From assembly GCA_905221325.1 (NCBI GenBank), contig CAJNCS010000001.1:62001-126000 (forward strand): 64,000 nt of DNA, in the 5' to 3' direction. This document shows, piece after piece, positions 1-10,150 of the stretch (the stretch's first letter is position 1; each line of letters begins with the position of its first letter). The position numbers were made by a program, and so were the translations under genes. The notes beneath the pieces were generated by a model. It did no database searches, had not been told where the DNA came from, and worked only from the letters and a program-made list of their open reading frames with translations. This stretch comes from a bacterium. GTDB lineage: Bacteria; Bacillota; Bacilli; Lactobacillales; Streptococcaceae.

Positions 1-1922
1 AAAATACGATTGCGCTTGGTTTTACGTTCGATGATTTGTCCCTGATGACAGCTCGGACACTCGACTCCAATCTCTTTGACAATCGCTTGTGTGTGACGGC
101 AGTCCGGGAAATTGCTACAAGCATAGAATTTACCAAAACGACCGAGCTTAATCACCATCGGACTACCACAGACTTCACAGTCAAATCCAGCTGGTTCATC
201 CTTGATCTGAATTTTTTCCATTTCTGCTTCAGCCTTGGCTACTTCTTTAGAGAATGGTTTGTAAAAGGCGTCAATGACCCGTTGCCACTGCTCTTTTCCA
301 ACTTCGACATCATCCAGTTTTCCTTCCATCTCAGCTGTGAAGGTCACATTGACAATGTCAGGGAAGTATTCAACGATGAGCTTATTAACAATTTCACCCA
401 ACTCTGTTGGTTCAAAACGTTTTGCTGCTAGACGAACGTAGTAACGTTTTTGGATGGTTTCAATGGTCGGAGCGTAAGTTGACGGACGTCCAACCCCATT
501 TTCTTCCAAGGTCTTGATAAGAGTCGCTTCCGAATAGCGAGCAGGTGGTTGAGTGAAATGCTGTTCTGGCTTGCTATTGACCTGCTTGACCACATCTCCT
601 ACTGCCATATCTGGCAACATCTTGTTCTTGTCAGAGTCATTGTAAATAGCAAGATATCCATCAAACTTAACTTGGCTTCCATTTGCCGCAAACTGAACCC
701 CATTTTGAGATAGCTTAACAGCCATGGTATCAAAGATAGCAGGTGTCATCTGGCTAGCCACAAAACGGTTCCAGATAAGGGTATAGAGCTTGAGCTGGTC
801 TTTGTCCAAGTACTTAGCGATACTTTCAGGTGTGTTAAAGACGCTAGATGGACGAATGGCTTCGTGGGCATCTTGAGCACCTGAGGCATTCTTGACCTTG
901 CTACCATGCTTGGAATACTTGCTACCAAAACGGTCGTTAATGTAGCTTGCAGCTTCGTTCTGAGCTACTGGACTAATACGAGTCGAGTCTGTACGCATAT
1001 AGGTAATCAAACCTTGCACACCTGATCCGATATTGATCCCTTCATAGAGCTGTTGAGCCACCATCATGGTCTTTCGAGTACGGAAATTAATTTTGTTAGC
1101 AGCATCCATCTGCATGGTTGAAGTCGTATAAGGTAGGGGCGCATTGCGTTTGCGTTCTTTCTTATCTACCTGGTCTACTGTGAAATCTTTACTAGTCAAA
1201 TGGGACAAGACTTCTTTGACTTCTTCGTTGGTGGTCAATTTCATCTTTTTGCCATTCATGCCATAGAATGAAGCTTGAAATTGCTTGGTTCCCTTCTTAA
1301 AAACACCATCAATTGTCCAGTATTCTTCCGGTTGGAAGGCATTGATTTCATTTTCACGGTCAATAATGAGCTTAAGGGCAACAGACTGCACGCGTCCTGC
1401 TGATAAGCCCTTCTTGACCTTTTTCCACAAAATTGGCGAAATTGAATAGCCTACCAAGCGGTCTAAGACACGACGAGCTTGTTGGGCATCGACCAAGTCC
1501 ATGTCAATCTTGCGTGGTTCTTTAAAGGCATTTTTTACCGCGTCTTTGGTGATTTCATTAAAGACCACACGGTTGGCATCATTTTCATCCAAGTTGAGAA
1601 TGTGAGCCAAATGCCAGGAAATCGCTTCTCCTTCACGGTCCGGGTCACTCGCCAGAAAGACTTTATTGGCCTTTTTGGCTTCTTTTTTCAGATCATTGAT
1701 GAGAGGACCTTTGCCTCGGATATTGATATACTGCGGTTCATAGTTATTTTCAATGTCGACTGACATACTGGATTTCTTCAAATCACGGATATGCCCGACA
1801 CTGGCTAGAACCTTGTAATTTCTGCCTAGATATTTCTCAATCGTTTTCGCTTTAGCAGGCGACTCCACGATGACTAGATTTTTTTTAACTGTTGATTTTT
1901 TCTTCTTTGTTGCCGTAGCCAC
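1..1922 (-). CDS. topA: DNA topoisomerase I (type IA), 3' end outside the window
   Basis: This gene encodes topoisomerase I, which relaxes negative supercoils by cutting one strand. About 640 residues are visible. The N-terminal Toprim domain shows IVESPAKA and DPDREGE, and the catalytic tyrosine lies in [10 protein letters not shown] near residue 308. The C-terminal zinc-finger region begins with CEVCGSP and is cut by the window edge. The start is a GTG codon at 1920-1922, giving MATATKKKK as in the pneumococcal protein (from memory); no ATG fits. The gene follows dprA in the same direction and also has its own promoter. I see no frameshift. The identification is secure. Confidence 0.97.
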   Translation of the reverse strand, partial: MATATKKKKSTVKKNLVIVESPAKAKTIEKYLGRNYKVLASVGHIRDLKKSSMSVDIENNYEPQYINIRGKGPLINDLKKEAKKANKVFLASDPDREGEAISWHLAHILNLDENDANRVVFNEITKDAVKNAFKEPRKIDMDLVDAQQARRVLDRLVGYSISPILWKKVKKGLSAGRVQSVALKLIIDRENEINAFQPEEYWTIDGVFKKGTKQFQASFYGMNGKKMKLTTNEEVKEVLSHLTSKDFTVDQVDKKERKRNAPLPYTTSTMQMDAANKINFRTRKTMMVAQQLYEGINIGSGVQGLITYMRTDSTRISPVAQNEAASYINDRFGSKYSKHGSKVKNASGAQDAHEAIRPSSVFNTPESIAKYLDKDQLKLYTLIWNRFVASQMTPAIFDTMAVKLSQNGVQFAANGSQVKFDGYLAIYNDSDKNKMLPDMAVGDVVKQVNSKPEQHFTQPPARYSEATLIKTLEENGVGRPSTYAPTIETIQKRYYVRLAAKRFEPTELGEIVNKLIVEYFPDIVNVTFTAEMEGKLDDVEVGKEQWQRVIDAFYKPFSKEVAKAEAEMEKIQIKDEPAGFDCEVCGSPMVIKLGRFGKFYACSNFPDCRHTQAIVKEIGVECPSCHQGQIIERKTKRNRI

Positions 1923-1957
1923 ACTATCACACCTTTTCAAAGTAATAAACTTTATAA

Positions 1958-1986
1958 AGTGTAAACCATTTTTCTATAGCTGTCAA
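1958..1986 (-). promoter_or_regulatory. topA promoter (SigA type)
   Basis: On the minus strand TTGACA (1981-1986) and TACACT (1958-1963) are separated by 17 bp. They lie about 35 bp upstream of the GTG start. The -35 is a perfect consensus, so topA can be transcribed independently of dprA. Confidence 0.75.
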
Positions 1987-2039
1987 GACCTAACTCCTAT
2001 AGTATAGAAGAAAAGTTTATCTGAGTGAACAATTTTTCC

Positions 2040-2888
2040 TTAAAATTCAAACTCAGCCAGCACATCTTGACCGCTGGTGACCAGTTTTGCTCCCTCTTGG
2101 ATTAGGTGGTGACAGCCATCTGAATGGCCATCTAAAATGTTCCCTGGAATGGCAAAGACATCGCGCCCTTCCTCCATAGCACGCTCACAGGTGATGAGAC
2201 TGCCTGAGCGCATCCTTGCTTCTGCTACAATAACTCCACGGCAAAGTCCTGCAATGATACGATTTCGAGCTGGAAAATGAAATTTCAGAGGTTGCTCGCC
2301 AGGTCCATATTCACTGAGAACCAGATGGTCATTGCCAATGTACTCCTGCAAGCGTTTATTGGCTTTAGGATAAAACACATCCAATCCTGTTCCAATCACA
2401 GCAATCGTTTTTCCACCATTCTGGAGTGCAGCCATGTGGGCAGCCGTATCAATCCCTTTAGCCAAACCACTGACCACGATTAACTCGTTTTCCAAACCTT
2501 GAATGACTCTCTGAACCGACTTTGCTCCCTGACTAGAACATGAACGGCTCCCTACAACAGCAACCTTTGGAAACTTCAGCAAGTCTAGATTTCCCTTATA
2601 AAACAAGAGCGCTGGAGCATCATAAATCTCACTCAGATCCCAAGGATAACAGTCATCAAGAATCGAGAAGGATGGAAATTTTTGGAACTCTTTCTCCAAC
2701 TGTGCATCATCTATCTGGAAATAGCGTTCCATAAAGACAGCGGGATTTCTGCAACCAGAGATTTCTGCAATATCTCCTAATAAAAGTTCTTGATCTACAG
2801 TCTCGTCATATTCAAGGACAGTTAAAATTTGTTGATTGGTCAGCCCTGCTTTTCTCAATTTGTAAATCTCATAGTTTGTTATCTTCAT
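2040..2888 (-). CDS. dprA: DNA processing protein DprA (competence, RecA loader)
   Basis: DprA binds incoming single-stranded DNA during natural transformation and loads RecA onto it. In pneumococcus it also shuts off competence through ComE. The 282-residue product has an N-terminal SAM-like region (to about residue 90) and a Rossmann-type DprA core with VAVVGSR, SGLAKGIDTAAH, GTGLDVFYP and FHFPARNRIIAGL. The start MKITNYE is preferred over an upstream ATG at 2900 because GGAG lies 6 bases before it and the length matches the pneumococcal protein. A SigX box lies 34 bp upstream. topA follows on the same strand. Confidence 0.97.
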   Translation of the reverse strand: MKITNYEIYKLRKAGLTNQQILTVLEYDETVDQELLLGDIAEISGCRNPAVFMERYFQIDDAQLEKEFQKFPSFSILDDCYPWDLSEIYDAPALLFYKGNLDLLKFPKVAVVGSRSCSSQGAKSVQRVIQGLENELIVVSGLAKGIDTAAHMAALQNGGKTIAVIGTGLDVFYPKANKRLQEYIGNDHLVLSEYGPGEQPLKFHFPARNRIIAGLCRGVIVAEARMRSGSLITCERAMEEGRDVFAIPGNILDGHSDGCHHLIQEGAKLVTSGQDVLAEFEF

Positions 2889-2921
2889 ATACAACTCCAT
2901 TTCTTTTTCTACTCATCTATC

Positions 2922-2929
2922 TATTCGTA
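2922..2929 (-). promoter_or_regulatory. com-box (SigX/ComX -10 element) of dprA
   Basis: The minus strand reads TTTTTACGAATA, containing the exact streptococcal late-competence box TACGAATA, upstream of the dprA start. This is the known binding element of the alternative sigma factor ComX. It predicts that dprA is a late competence gene here. Confidence 0.9.
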
Positions 2930-2937
2930 AAAATAGC

Positions 2938-2966
2938 AAAAAGAAGACCAGTTGATCTTCTTTTTT
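2938..2966 (-). terminator. Rho-independent terminator of the lipoprotein gene
   Basis: An inverted repeat of about 11 bp (AAAAAGAAGA paired with TCTTCTTTTT, 4-base loop) ends in a T run on the minus strand. It sits between the lipoprotein gene and the dprA com-box, so it insulates dprA. Confidence 0.75.
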
Positions 2967-2969
2967 CAT

Positions 2970-3593
2970 TTATTCAGATTTAGTAGTTGACCAGCTACTT
3001 TCAATCATCGGTAAGATTGTTTTTAAAGTTTCCCCATCCCCTTCAAGTGAAACATAGCGGATTTTACCATCATTTGATCGGAAAACCCAGGTAATGAGGT
3101 ATTTCCCTGACTTAGCAATTGCATTGACAACATAGGCTTCATAATCTCCAATGGTCGATTTGGAGCCCCAGACCTTACTGAAATCAGAGCTTTGTTCTTT
3201 AGAAGTTAAAATACTAGATGAGACAGTCACAACATCCAGTTTAGCATATTCTTCTTCGCTGATATTGAACTGATCAGCCTTGAAGGTATTCAGCGTAACA
3301 ATGTTGATATCTGTTCCATCACAATACTGTATATCATTTCCACCTTCTACTTCATGGAATCGAACCCATGATTTGGGTACCTTGACAAATCCATATTCAT
3401 TCGAACCGATGATTTGCGTCTCTTCCTTTTTCGCTTCAGAAACAGCAGAGCTAGAGCTACTCGTTTCCTGACTGCTAGAAGAACTAACAACCGCAGTCGA
3501 ACTTTCTTCGGTTGCTGTTTGCGAATTATTGGAGCATGAAGCTAAAAAAGCACTAACAGTAACTACAGTACCTAAAATCAATAATTTTTTCAT
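2970..3593 (-). CDS. Putative surface lipoprotein, unknown function
   Basis: The 207-residue product starts with a lipoprotein signal peptide: positive MKK, a hydrophobic stretch, and lipobox LASC with the lipidated cysteine at residue 20. A serine/threonine-rich linker (about residues 22-52) follows, then a soluble domain of about 150 residues containing GSNEYGFVKVPKSWVRF. That domain is reminiscent of small streptococcal lipoproteins of unknown role, but I do not recognise a named family. The gene is monocistronic, with its own terminator downstream and the lepA terminator upstream. The protein should be anchored on the outer face of the membrane. Confidence 0.85.
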   Translation of the reverse strand: MKKLLILGTVVTVSAFLASCSNNSQTATEESSTAVVSSSSSQETSSSSSAVSEAKKEETQIIGSNEYGFVKVPKSWVRFHEVEGGNDIQYCDGTDINIVTLNTFKADQFNISEEEYAKLDVVTVSSSILTSKEQSSDFSKVWGSKSTIGDYEAYVVNAIAKSGKYLITWVFRSNDGKIRYVSLEGDGETLKTILPMIESSWSTTKSE

Positions 3594-3696
3594 CCTACCA
3601 CCTTTCCATCTGCATTATAAGAAAAATAAGAACTTCTGTCAAATTCTAACCTGATCTATTCTGTTAGCTTCCGATTTTATAGCTCACATTTAAAGC

Positions 3697-3726
3697 AAAA
3701 ACTCTTGAAAAATCTTCAAGAGTTTT
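3697..3726. terminator. Terminator of lepA
   Basis: A 12-bp inverted repeat (AAAACTCTTGAA against TTCAAGAGTTTT) directly follows the lepA stop. A and T tracts on both sides make it usable in either direction, but only lepA points into it. Confidence 0.85.
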
Positions 3727-3737
3727 ATTTTATAATT

Positions 3738-5561
3738 CTATTCTTCATCCATGCTCAAGACGCTAAGGAAGGCTTCTTGTGGGACTTCTACTGATCCAAT
3801 GGCTTTCATGCGTTTCTTACCAGCTTTTTGTTTTTCAAGGAGTTTGCGTTTACGAGAAACGTCACCACCATAACATTTGGCAAGTACATTTTTACGAAGG
3901 GCCTTGATATCAGTACGAGCCACGATTTTGTGCCCAATAGCTGCTTGGATTGGTACTTCAAATTGTTGACGAGGGATGATTTTTTTGAGCTTATCCACGA
4001 TGAGTTTCCCACGTTCGTAGGCAAAATCCTTGTGAACGATAAAGCTGAGGGCGTCCACTTTGTCTCCATTGAGAAGGATATCCATTTTGACTAGCTTAGA
4101 TGGGCGGTACTCTGACAATTCGTAGTCAAAGCTTGCATAACCGCGCGTTGAAGACTTGAGCTTATCAAAGAAGTCAAAGACGATTTCAGCGAGTGGAATT
4201 TGATAGATGACATTGACCCGATTATCATCAATATAGTCCATGGTCACAAAGTCCCCACGCTTGCGCTGAGCCAGTTCCATCACTGCTCCGACAAACTCCT
4301 GCGGTACCATGATTTGCGCTTTAACATAAGGTTCTTCAATGGTCGCGATCTTAGTTGGGTCTGGGAACTCAGATGGGTTAGACACATCCATAGACTCACC
4401 GTCAGTTTGGTTAACCTTATAGATAACAGATGGAGCTGTCATGATGAGGTCAATATTGAACTCGCGCTCTAAACGCTCTTGGATAACATCCATATGGAGA
4501 AGTCCAAGGAAACCACAACGGAAACCAAAGCCGAGTGCCTGAGATGTTTCTGGTTCAAACTGCAGGCTGGCGTCGTTGAGTTGCAATTTTTCGAGGGCTT
4601 CACGAAGGTCATTGTACTTGTTTGATTCGATTGGATAAAGACCCGCAAAGACCATAGGGTTCATCTGCTTGTAGCCGTCTAGTGGTTCTGCGGCAGGATT
4701 GCTTGCTAGGGTCACTGTATCACCAACACGCGTATCTTGAACCGTCTTGATGGAAGCCGCAATATAACCAACGTCACCTGTCGCTAGGAAATCGCGACCA
4801 ACTGCTTTCGGTGTGAAAATTCCGACCTCCGTCACATCAAAGGCCTTGCCATTGCTCATGAGCTGAATCTTATCACCAGGTTTGACTACCCCATCCATGA
4901 CACGCACTTGGAGGATAACTCCACGGTAAGCATCGTAGACAGAGTCGAAAATCAAGGCCTTGAGTGGCGCCGTTACATCACCAGTTGGGGCTGGCACTTT
5001 TTCAACGATCTGCTCAAGAATCTCTTCGATACCAATACCAGCTTTGGCAGAAGCTAAGACTGCTTCACTGGCATCCAGACCAATGACATCCTCAATCTCC
5101 GTACGCACGCGCTCAGGATCAGCTGCTGGTAGGTCAATCTTGTTAATGACTGGAAGAATTTCCAAATCATTGTCCAAGGCTAGATAAACGTTGGCAAGTG
5201 TTTGAGCCTCAATCCCTTGGGCCGCATCGACCACCAAAATCGCTCCTTCACAGGCTGCTAGCGAACGTGAAACTTCATAGGTAAAGTCCACGTGCCCAGG
5301 TGTGTCTATCAAGTGAAAAATATAAGTTTCCCCATCTTTTGCAGTGTAATTGAGCTCAATGGCATTAAGTTTAATGGTAATCCCACGTTCCCGTTCTAAA
5401 TCCATACTATCCAAAAGTTGGGCTTGCATTTCACGACTAGAAACGGTCTCCGTCTTTTCCAAAATTCGGTCTGCCAGCGTCGACTTTCCATGGTCAATAT
5501 GGGCGATAATAGAGAAGTTTCTAATCTTCTCCTGTCGTTTTTTTAATTCTTCTAAGTTCAT
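3738..5561 (-). CDS. lepA: Elongation factor 4 (LepA), ribosomal back-translocase GTPase
   Basis: LepA is a translational GTPase that acts on stalled or mistranslocated ribosomes. The 607-residue length is normal for the family. The G domain carries the P-loop AHIDHGKST, switch motif [15 protein letters not shown] and NKIDLP. Domains II and III, the EF-G-like domain IV substitute and the LepA C-terminal domain follow, ending in a basic [15 protein letters not shown] stretch. A consensus promoter precedes it and a strong terminator follows, so it is probably monocistronic. The identification is secure. Confidence 0.98.
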   Translation of the reverse strand: MNLEELKKRQEKIRNFSIIAHIDHGKSTLADRILEKTETVSSREMQAQLLDSMDLERERGITIKLNAIELNYTAKDGETYIFHLIDTPGHVDFTYEVSRSLAACEGAILVVDAAQGIEAQTLANVYLALDNDLEILPVINKIDLPAADPERVRTEIEDVIGLDASEAVLASAKAGIGIEEILEQIVEKVPAPTGDVTAPLKALIFDSVYDAYRGVILQVRVMDGVVKPGDKIQLMSNGKAFDVTEVGIFTPKAVGRDFLATGDVGYIAASIKTVQDTRVGDTVTLASNPAAEPLDGYKQMNPMVFAGLYPIESNKYNDLREALEKLQLNDASLQFEPETSQALGFGFRCGFLGLLHMDVIQERLEREFNIDLIMTAPSVIYKVNQTDGESMDVSNPSEFPDPTKIATIEEPYVKAQIMVPQEFVGAVMELAQRKRGDFVTMDYIDDNRVNVIYQIPLAEIVFDFFDKLKSSTRGYASFDYELSEYRPSKLVKMDILLNGDKVDALSFIVHKDFAYERGKLIVDKLKKIIPRQQFEVPIQAAIGHKIVARTDIKALRKNVLAKCYGGDVSRKRKLLEKQKAGKKRMKAIGSVEVPQEAFLSVLSMDEE

Positions 5562-5589
5562 GATGCTCTTCCTTTCAGGGTATCTATTA

Positions 5590-5618
5590 ATTATAAATTG
5601 TTTTTAACATTTTGACAA
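5590..5618 (-). promoter_or_regulatory. lepA promoter (SigA type)
   Basis: On the minus strand TTGTCA (5613-5618), a 17-bp spacer and a perfect TATAAT (5590-5595) precede lepA. The site lies between lepA and the phosphoesterase gene. Confidence 0.85.
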
Positions 5619-5639
5619 GACCATACCCTGCTAGGAGTA

Positions 5640-6368
5640 CTAATCTTCGGCGATAAAGCCGTCATTTTCAATAAAATAGTGTTCGGTCATGCCTTGGTCT
5701 GTAAAGACGATTCCATGAAGGACACCACCATAGACAGCTCCTCCATCCATACCAATCTTGCCATCTTCTGTAATCCAAAGCTCAGCAGTACCACGCTCTT
5801 GCTTGAGCAAACCATAAACTGGTGTATGTCCAAAGACAATGGTTTTCCCAGTATGATTTTCAGCTTCGTGGAATGGTTTTCTGAGCCAGACTTTCTTGTA
5901 ATCTGTTGTCTCATGCCAATCATCCAAGGTCAAGTCAATACCCGCATGAACAAAGATATACTTGTCTGTCTCTACCACAAATGGCATTTGACGAATAAAT
6001 TCGACCAAGTCTGCTGCTTCTGTCGCAACCCGTTTGGCATCTTCTACGCCGTCAACTGGTGCATCCAAGGGACGACCTAAAATAGAGTTAATGGTTGTAT
6101 CACCACCATTGCGACGATAATGGTCATAGCTTTCTTCTGGGTCATCGAGCCAAGTCAGAAACATGTACTCATGGTTTCCTGATAGACAGATCGCTCCATG
6201 ATTGTCGACCAAGTCTTTGACCATTTCTAGAACTCGGCGACTGTCTTCACCACGGTCAATCAAATCTCCTAGAAAAAGCAACTGAGTTTGACCATCCCAA
6301 GTTTTGAGCAGATCTTCTAGCATACCTGCTTTCCCGTGAACATCTCCAATTACATAATAGTCTGTCAT
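5640..6368 (-). CDS. Metallophosphoesterase (serine/threonine phosphatase-like)
   Basis: The 242-residue protein belongs to the calcineurin-like metallophosphoesterases of the PrpA/ApaH type. Metal-binding motifs are in the usual order: GDVHG (residues 8-12), GDLIDRG (about 34-40) and GNHEYM (about 64-69). Later histidines appear in FVHAGID and VFGHTPV. Family members remove phosphate from proteins or cleave diadenosine tetraphosphate; the substrate here cannot be read from sequence. Its ATG abuts the recN stop codon, so it is the last gene of the recN operon and is probably translationally coupled. Confidence 0.9.
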   Translation of the reverse strand: MTDYYVIGDVHGKAGMLEDLLKTWDGQTQLLFLGDLIDRGEDSRRVLEMVKDLVDNHGAICLSGNHEYMFLTWLDDPEESYDHYRRNGGDTTINSILGRPLDAPVDGVEDAKRVATEAADLVEFIRQMPFVVETDKYIFVHAGIDLTLDDWHETTDYKKVWLRKPFHEAENHTGKTIVFGHTPVYGLLKQERGTAELWITEDGKIGMDGGAVYGGVLHGIVFTDQGMTEHYFIENDGFIAED

Positions 6369-8036
6369 TTATTTCTCCCTCGTTTGCAATAATTCTCTGG
6401 CTTGAGTAAGGGCAGCTTCGGTTACATTTTCCCCAGCCAACATTTTAGCTACTTCCTCTACTCGCTCTTCTAAAGTCAAGAGGCGAACCGTCGACACCGT
6501 AGAATGCTCATCACTAATCTTCTCAATAAAGAATTGATAATCCGCGATGGCAATCACTTGTGGAAGGTGCGAAATAGCAAGAACCTGGCCATGCTGGCCA
6601 ATCTTATGAATCTTCTGTGCGATGGCTTGGGCCACACGACCTGAAACTCCCGTATCCACCTCATCAAAGACAATACTAGTCTTACCTTCTTTGCGAGAAA
6701 AGGCTGACTTGATAGCCAACATAAGACGAGACAATTCCCCACCAGATGCAACTTTGACCAAAGGCTTAAAGTCTTCACCAGGGTTGGTGGAAATGTAAAA
6801 CTCGACCGTTTCATTCCCCTCACGACTGAATTTCCCCTTGTTAAAACGAACCTGGAACTGTGCCTTCTCCATATAGAGGTCTTGCAGTTCTTGCTTAATC
6901 TCAGCTTCAAGCTGCTGGGCTAAGTTATGACGAGCAGATGCAAGCTGACCTGCCAAATCGACAAGATTAATTTCCAATTTCTTGAGCTCTGCTTCCATAT
7001 CTTCAGAAGAAAGGTTATTTCCAGTCAAGAGATTGTACTCATCCGTAATCTTAGCAAAATAAAGCAAAACATCGTCTACAGTCCCACCATACTTGCGGGT
7101 AATAGTATTTAGAAGGTCTAAACGATTTTCAACCTGCATGAGGCGATTGCCATCAAAATCCAAGTCCTCAATAATATCTTCCAAACGCTTGCTAATATCT
7201 TCTAAAACATAGTAGGTCTCTGAGAGAGAACTTGAAATTTCACGGTATTCAGGATCGTATTCTTCGACACTTTCCATGTCATTCATGGCCGAACGGACAT
7301 TTGCTAGGCTGGAAAACTCCTCATTGTCCAACATAGTGTAGGCATTTGTCAAGGTATCCGCAATATTCTTATGATTGAGGAGTTTATCTCTTTCTTGGTT
7401 GAGAGCCAAGTCTTCACCAGCCTGCAAGTTTGCAGCTTCAATCTCTGCCATTTGAAATTCCAACATCTCAATGCGAGACTTGTGTTCCTGCTGGTTTTTC
7501 TTGACTTCAAGAACTTGTTTACGCATTTTGCGGTAGGTGTCAAAGCTTGTTTGATAGGCTTGTTTAAGCTCCAAAAATGCTGCATCACCAAATTCATCCA
7601 ACATTTGGATATGAAGTTGTGGACGCATTAACTCTTCTTGGTCATGTTGCCCATGAATATCGACAAGATGCTGGCCGATTGCACGCAGGACAGAAAGATT
7701 GACCATCTGTCCATTAACGCGACTAACACTTCGTCCATTTTGAAGAATTTCACGACGGATGATAATCTCATCCCCCAATTCCAAGCCTTGCTCTTCAAAG
7801 AGTTCTTGTAAAGAACGGCTATTCTCAACAGAGAAAAGTCCTTCAATCTCAACCTTGGGAGCACCATGACGAATGACATCTGTAGTCGCTCTAGCTCCTA
7901 ACATGAGATTCATAGCGTCGATAATGATAGACTTTCCAGCACCCGTTTCCCCGGTCAAAACAGTCATACCCTTTTCAAAATTGAGGGAAATCGCCTCAAT
8001 AATGGCAAAGTTTTTTATCGAAATTTCAAGTAACAT
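6369..8036 (-). CDS. recN: DNA repair protein RecN (SMC-like ATPase)
   Basis: RecN is an SMC-family ATPase recruited to double-strand breaks in recombinational repair. The 555-residue product has an N-terminal Walker A GETGAGKS near residue 30, two long coiled-coil arms, and a C-terminal ABC half with the signature ASGGELSR, Walker B SIVFDEVD and the ISHLPQ switch. The length is normal. The gene sits between argR and the phosphoesterase gene, 6 bp downstream of argR. The argR-recN pairing is conserved in Firmicutes. Confidence 0.97.
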   Translation of the reverse strand: MLLEISIKNFAIIEAISLNFEKGMTVLTGETGAGKSIIIDAMNLMLGARATTDVIRHGAPKVEIEGLFSVENSRSLQELFEEQGLELGDEIIIRREILQNGRSVSRVNGQMVNLSVLRAIGQHLVDIHGQHDQEELMRPQLHIQMLDEFGDAAFLELKQAYQTSFDTYRKMRKQVLEVKKNQQEHKSRIEMLEFQMAEIEAANLQAGEDLALNQERDKLLNHKNIADTLTNAYTMLDNEEFSSLANVRSAMNDMESVEEYDPEYREISSSLSETYYVLEDISKRLEDIIEDLDFDGNRLMQVENRLDLLNTITRKYGGTVDDVLLYFAKITDEYNLLTGNNLSSEDMEAELKKLEINLVDLAGQLASARHNLAQQLEAEIKQELQDLYMEKAQFQVRFNKGKFSREGNETVEFYISTNPGEDFKPLVKVASGGELSRLMLAIKSAFSRKEGKTSIVFDEVDTGVSGRVAQAIAQKIHKIGQHGQVLAISHLPQVIAIADYQFFIEKISDEHSTVSTVRLLTLEERVEEVAKMLAGENVTEAALTQARELLQTREK

Positions 8037-8042
8037 ACTGAC

Positions 8043-8474
8043 CTACCATTTTTTGACTTGTTCAACAATTTCTTCAGCTGCCTCTGCTGTTCTAGCTACA
8101 ATTAAGATAGAATCATCATCAGCTAGACAGCTAAAAATCTGTTCAGAAAATGCTTCAAACAACTGACTCTTCACAAAAATAGTATTTCCAGGAATGACAG
8201 CAAGGTTGATCATATTTCCCATTAACTCAGAACTCACAATATTGTCCTCAGCCAACCGCAAACTCTTGACGATTGATTTTGGCAACTCATAGATATAAGT
8301 GTTATTTTTCAAAGGAATTTTAACAATCCCAAGCTCCTTGATATCCCTTGAGACAGTGGCTTGAGTAGCAGAAATACCTGCTTCCTTCAAATGCTCAACG
8401 ATTTCTTCCTGAGTCCCGATTTGATAATCCGTAACAAATCTTCTAATTTTTTCAAGTCTCTCTTTTTTATTCAT
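8043..8474 (-). CDS. argR: ArgR/AhrC family arginine-responsive repressor
   Basis: The 143-residue protein has the ArgR layout. An N-terminal winged helix-turn-helix (about residues 1-70, with SATQATVSRDIKELG) binds ARG boxes. A C-terminal hexamerisation and arginine-binding domain contains LADDDSILIVART. It represses arginine synthesis or activates catabolism when arginine binds. Streptococci carry several paralogues, so ahrC would also be a fair symbol. Its start overlaps the tlyA stop by 8 bp, placing it within the xseA-recN operon. Confidence 0.9.
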   Translation of the reverse strand: MNKKERLEKIRRFVTDYQIGTQEEIVEHLKEAGISATQATVSRDIKELGIVKIPLKNNTYIYELPKSIVKSLRLAEDNIVSSELMGNMINLAVIPGNTIFVKSQLFEAFSEQIFSCLADDDSILIVARTAEAAEEIVEQVKKW

Positions 8475-9282
8475 CTTTAAATTCTCTATGCGCTCTCTCT
8501 ACAACTCTTTCTATTTCAGGGGCAACTTGATTACTTACTCCCTCTTCCTTTTTCAAATATGCCAGAAATTCAATGTTTCCATGTCCACCTTGGATTGGTG
8601 AATAGTCTAATCCAAACACTGAAAAACCTTGTTCAACTGCCATAGCAGTGACAGCTTCAAGGACATGTTGATGGACCTTGGCATCGCGAATGATTCCATT
8701 CTTTCCAATCTGCTCACGACCTGCTTCAAACTGAGGCTTAACCAGAGCCACCACCTGACCTTGATCAGCCAAGACACGATGCAAGGCTGGTAAGATTAGA
8801 TTTAGGGAAATGAAACTCACATCAATACTGGCAAAGCTTGGTTCCTGCTCAAAGTCAGTCTTTTCAGCATAACGAAAATTAAACTGCTCCATGCTGACAA
8901 CCCGTGGGTCTTGGCGTAATTTCCAAGCCAACTGATTGGTACCGACATCAACTGCAAAGACTAACTCAGCACCATTTTGCAACATGACGTCAGTAAATCC
9001 TCCAGTGGAAGCCCCAATATCAATCGTGGTTGCGCCATCCACTGATAAATCAAAGACCTGCAAGGCTTTTTCTAATTTTAAACCACCACGGCTGACATAC
9101 TTGAGTTTTTCACCTTTGAGTTTTAGCTCGGTGTCGTCCGAGATTTTCTCTCCTGGTTTGTCAAACCGCTCCCCATTAAGGACTGCTACGACTAGACCTG
9201 CCATGACACCGCGCTTGGCTTGTTCTCGTGTTTCAAACAAACCCTGTTTATAAGCTAGTACATCCACTCTTTCCTTAGCCAT
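8467..9282 (-). CDS. tlyA: TlyA family rRNA (cytidine-2'-O)-methyltransferase
   Basis: The 271-residue protein has an N-terminal S4 RNA-binding domain (about residues 1-60, RVDVLAYKQGLFETREQA) and an FtsJ-type SAM methyltransferase fold with motif I DIGASTGGFT and later VKPQFEAGR. Family members 2'-O-methylate rRNA; the name hemolysin A is historical and no haemolysin function is implied. The gene overlaps both argR and ispA by 8 bp, indicating translational coupling. Confidence 0.93.
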   Translation of the reverse strand: MAKERVDVLAYKQGLFETREQAKRGVMAGLVVAVLNGERFDKPGEKISDDTELKLKGEKLKYVSRGGLKLEKALQVFDLSVDGATTIDIGASTGGFTDVMLQNGAELVFAVDVGTNQLAWKLRQDPRVVSMEQFNFRYAEKTDFEQEPSFASIDVSFISLNLILPALHRVLADQGQVVALVKPQFEAGREQIGKNGIIRDAKVHQHVLEAVTAMAVEQGFSVFGLDYSPIQGGHGNIEFLAYLKKEEGVSNQVAPEIERVVERAHREFKDE

Positions 9283-10150
9283 TGATTCTCAAACTTTCTA
9301 CTACTTTCACAATCGGCTCTGTTTCAAAGCCGACTTGCTGGGCGATTTCTTCTAATTTAGCCTCGGCTTGATCAAGAGTTTGGTTACAAAAGGCCTTGGC
9401 CTCTTCTAAGCCCAACAAGGATGGATAGGTTGACTTTTCTGCCTGCAAGTCCTTTTGTGGAGTCTTGCCGATTTCCTCAAAATTAGCTGTCACATCCAGT
9501 ACATCATCTCGAACTTGAAAGGCAAGCCCGATCAATTCACCAACAGTTTTCAGTTTTGCTTGGATTTCAGGTACCAATTCAGCTATAATAGCAGCTGCTT
9601 GAAAAGGAAAGGCTAGCAATTTCCCTGTTTTATTGGCATGAATGGTCTGAAGTTCTTCCAAAGACAAATGTTGGTGTTCGCTTTCCATGTCCAAAACCTG
9701 CCCTGCAACCATTCCCAGACTTCCTGAAGCAAGGGATAAGTTGGCGATCAAGTCCACCTTGATCTGACTTGGCAAATCTGTCTGTACTATCAAGGCGTAG
9801 GGATCTAGGAACAAGGCGTCTCCTGCTAAAATTGCCATAGCTTCACCGAATTTCTTATGATTGGTTAAACGACCCCTACGGTAATCGTCGTCATCCATAG
9901 CAGGAAGATCATCATGAATCAAGCTCCCTGTATGAATCATCTCCAAGGCCGCGGCCACTTGAGCGTGTGCTGGTTTAATAGCGACCTGCAAGGCTTCCAG
10001 AACTTCTAGCAAGAGAAAAGGCCGAATTCTCTTGCCACCAGCATGAATGGAATAGAGAACAGACTCTCGCAAACTAGAGGCAAACTGCTGGTCTCCATAA
10101 AAATTTTCTAAAGCCGACTCAACAAGAGCTAATTTTTCTTGCTTCTTCAT
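9275..10150 (-). CDS. ispA: Polyprenyl (farnesyl/geranyl) diphosphate synthase
   Basis: The 291-residue protein is a trans-isoprenyl diphosphate synthase that condenses isopentenyl diphosphate with allylic primers to give the C15 precursor of undecaprenyl phosphate. The first aspartate-rich motif is [15 protein letters not shown] (about residues 79-93). The second is [10 protein letters not shown], near residue 217. The basic GGKRIRP motif near residue 39 binds IPP. It starts in a 4-bp overlap with xseB. Location after xseAB is conserved in many Firmicutes. Confidence 0.95.
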   Translation of the reverse strand: MKKQEKLALVESALENFYGDQQFASSLRESVLYSIHAGGKRIRPFLLLEVLEALQVAIKPAHAQVAAALEMIHTGSLIHDDLPAMDDDDYRRGRLTNHKKFGEAMAILAGDALFLDPYALIVQTDLPSQIKVDLIANLSLASGSLGMVAGQVLDMESEHQHLSLEELQTIHANKTGKLLAFPFQAAAIIAELVPEIQAKLKTVGELIGLAFQVRDDVLDVTANFEEIGKTPQKDLQAEKSTYPSLLGLEEAKAFCNQTLDQAEAKLEEIAQQVGFETEPIVKVVESLRING

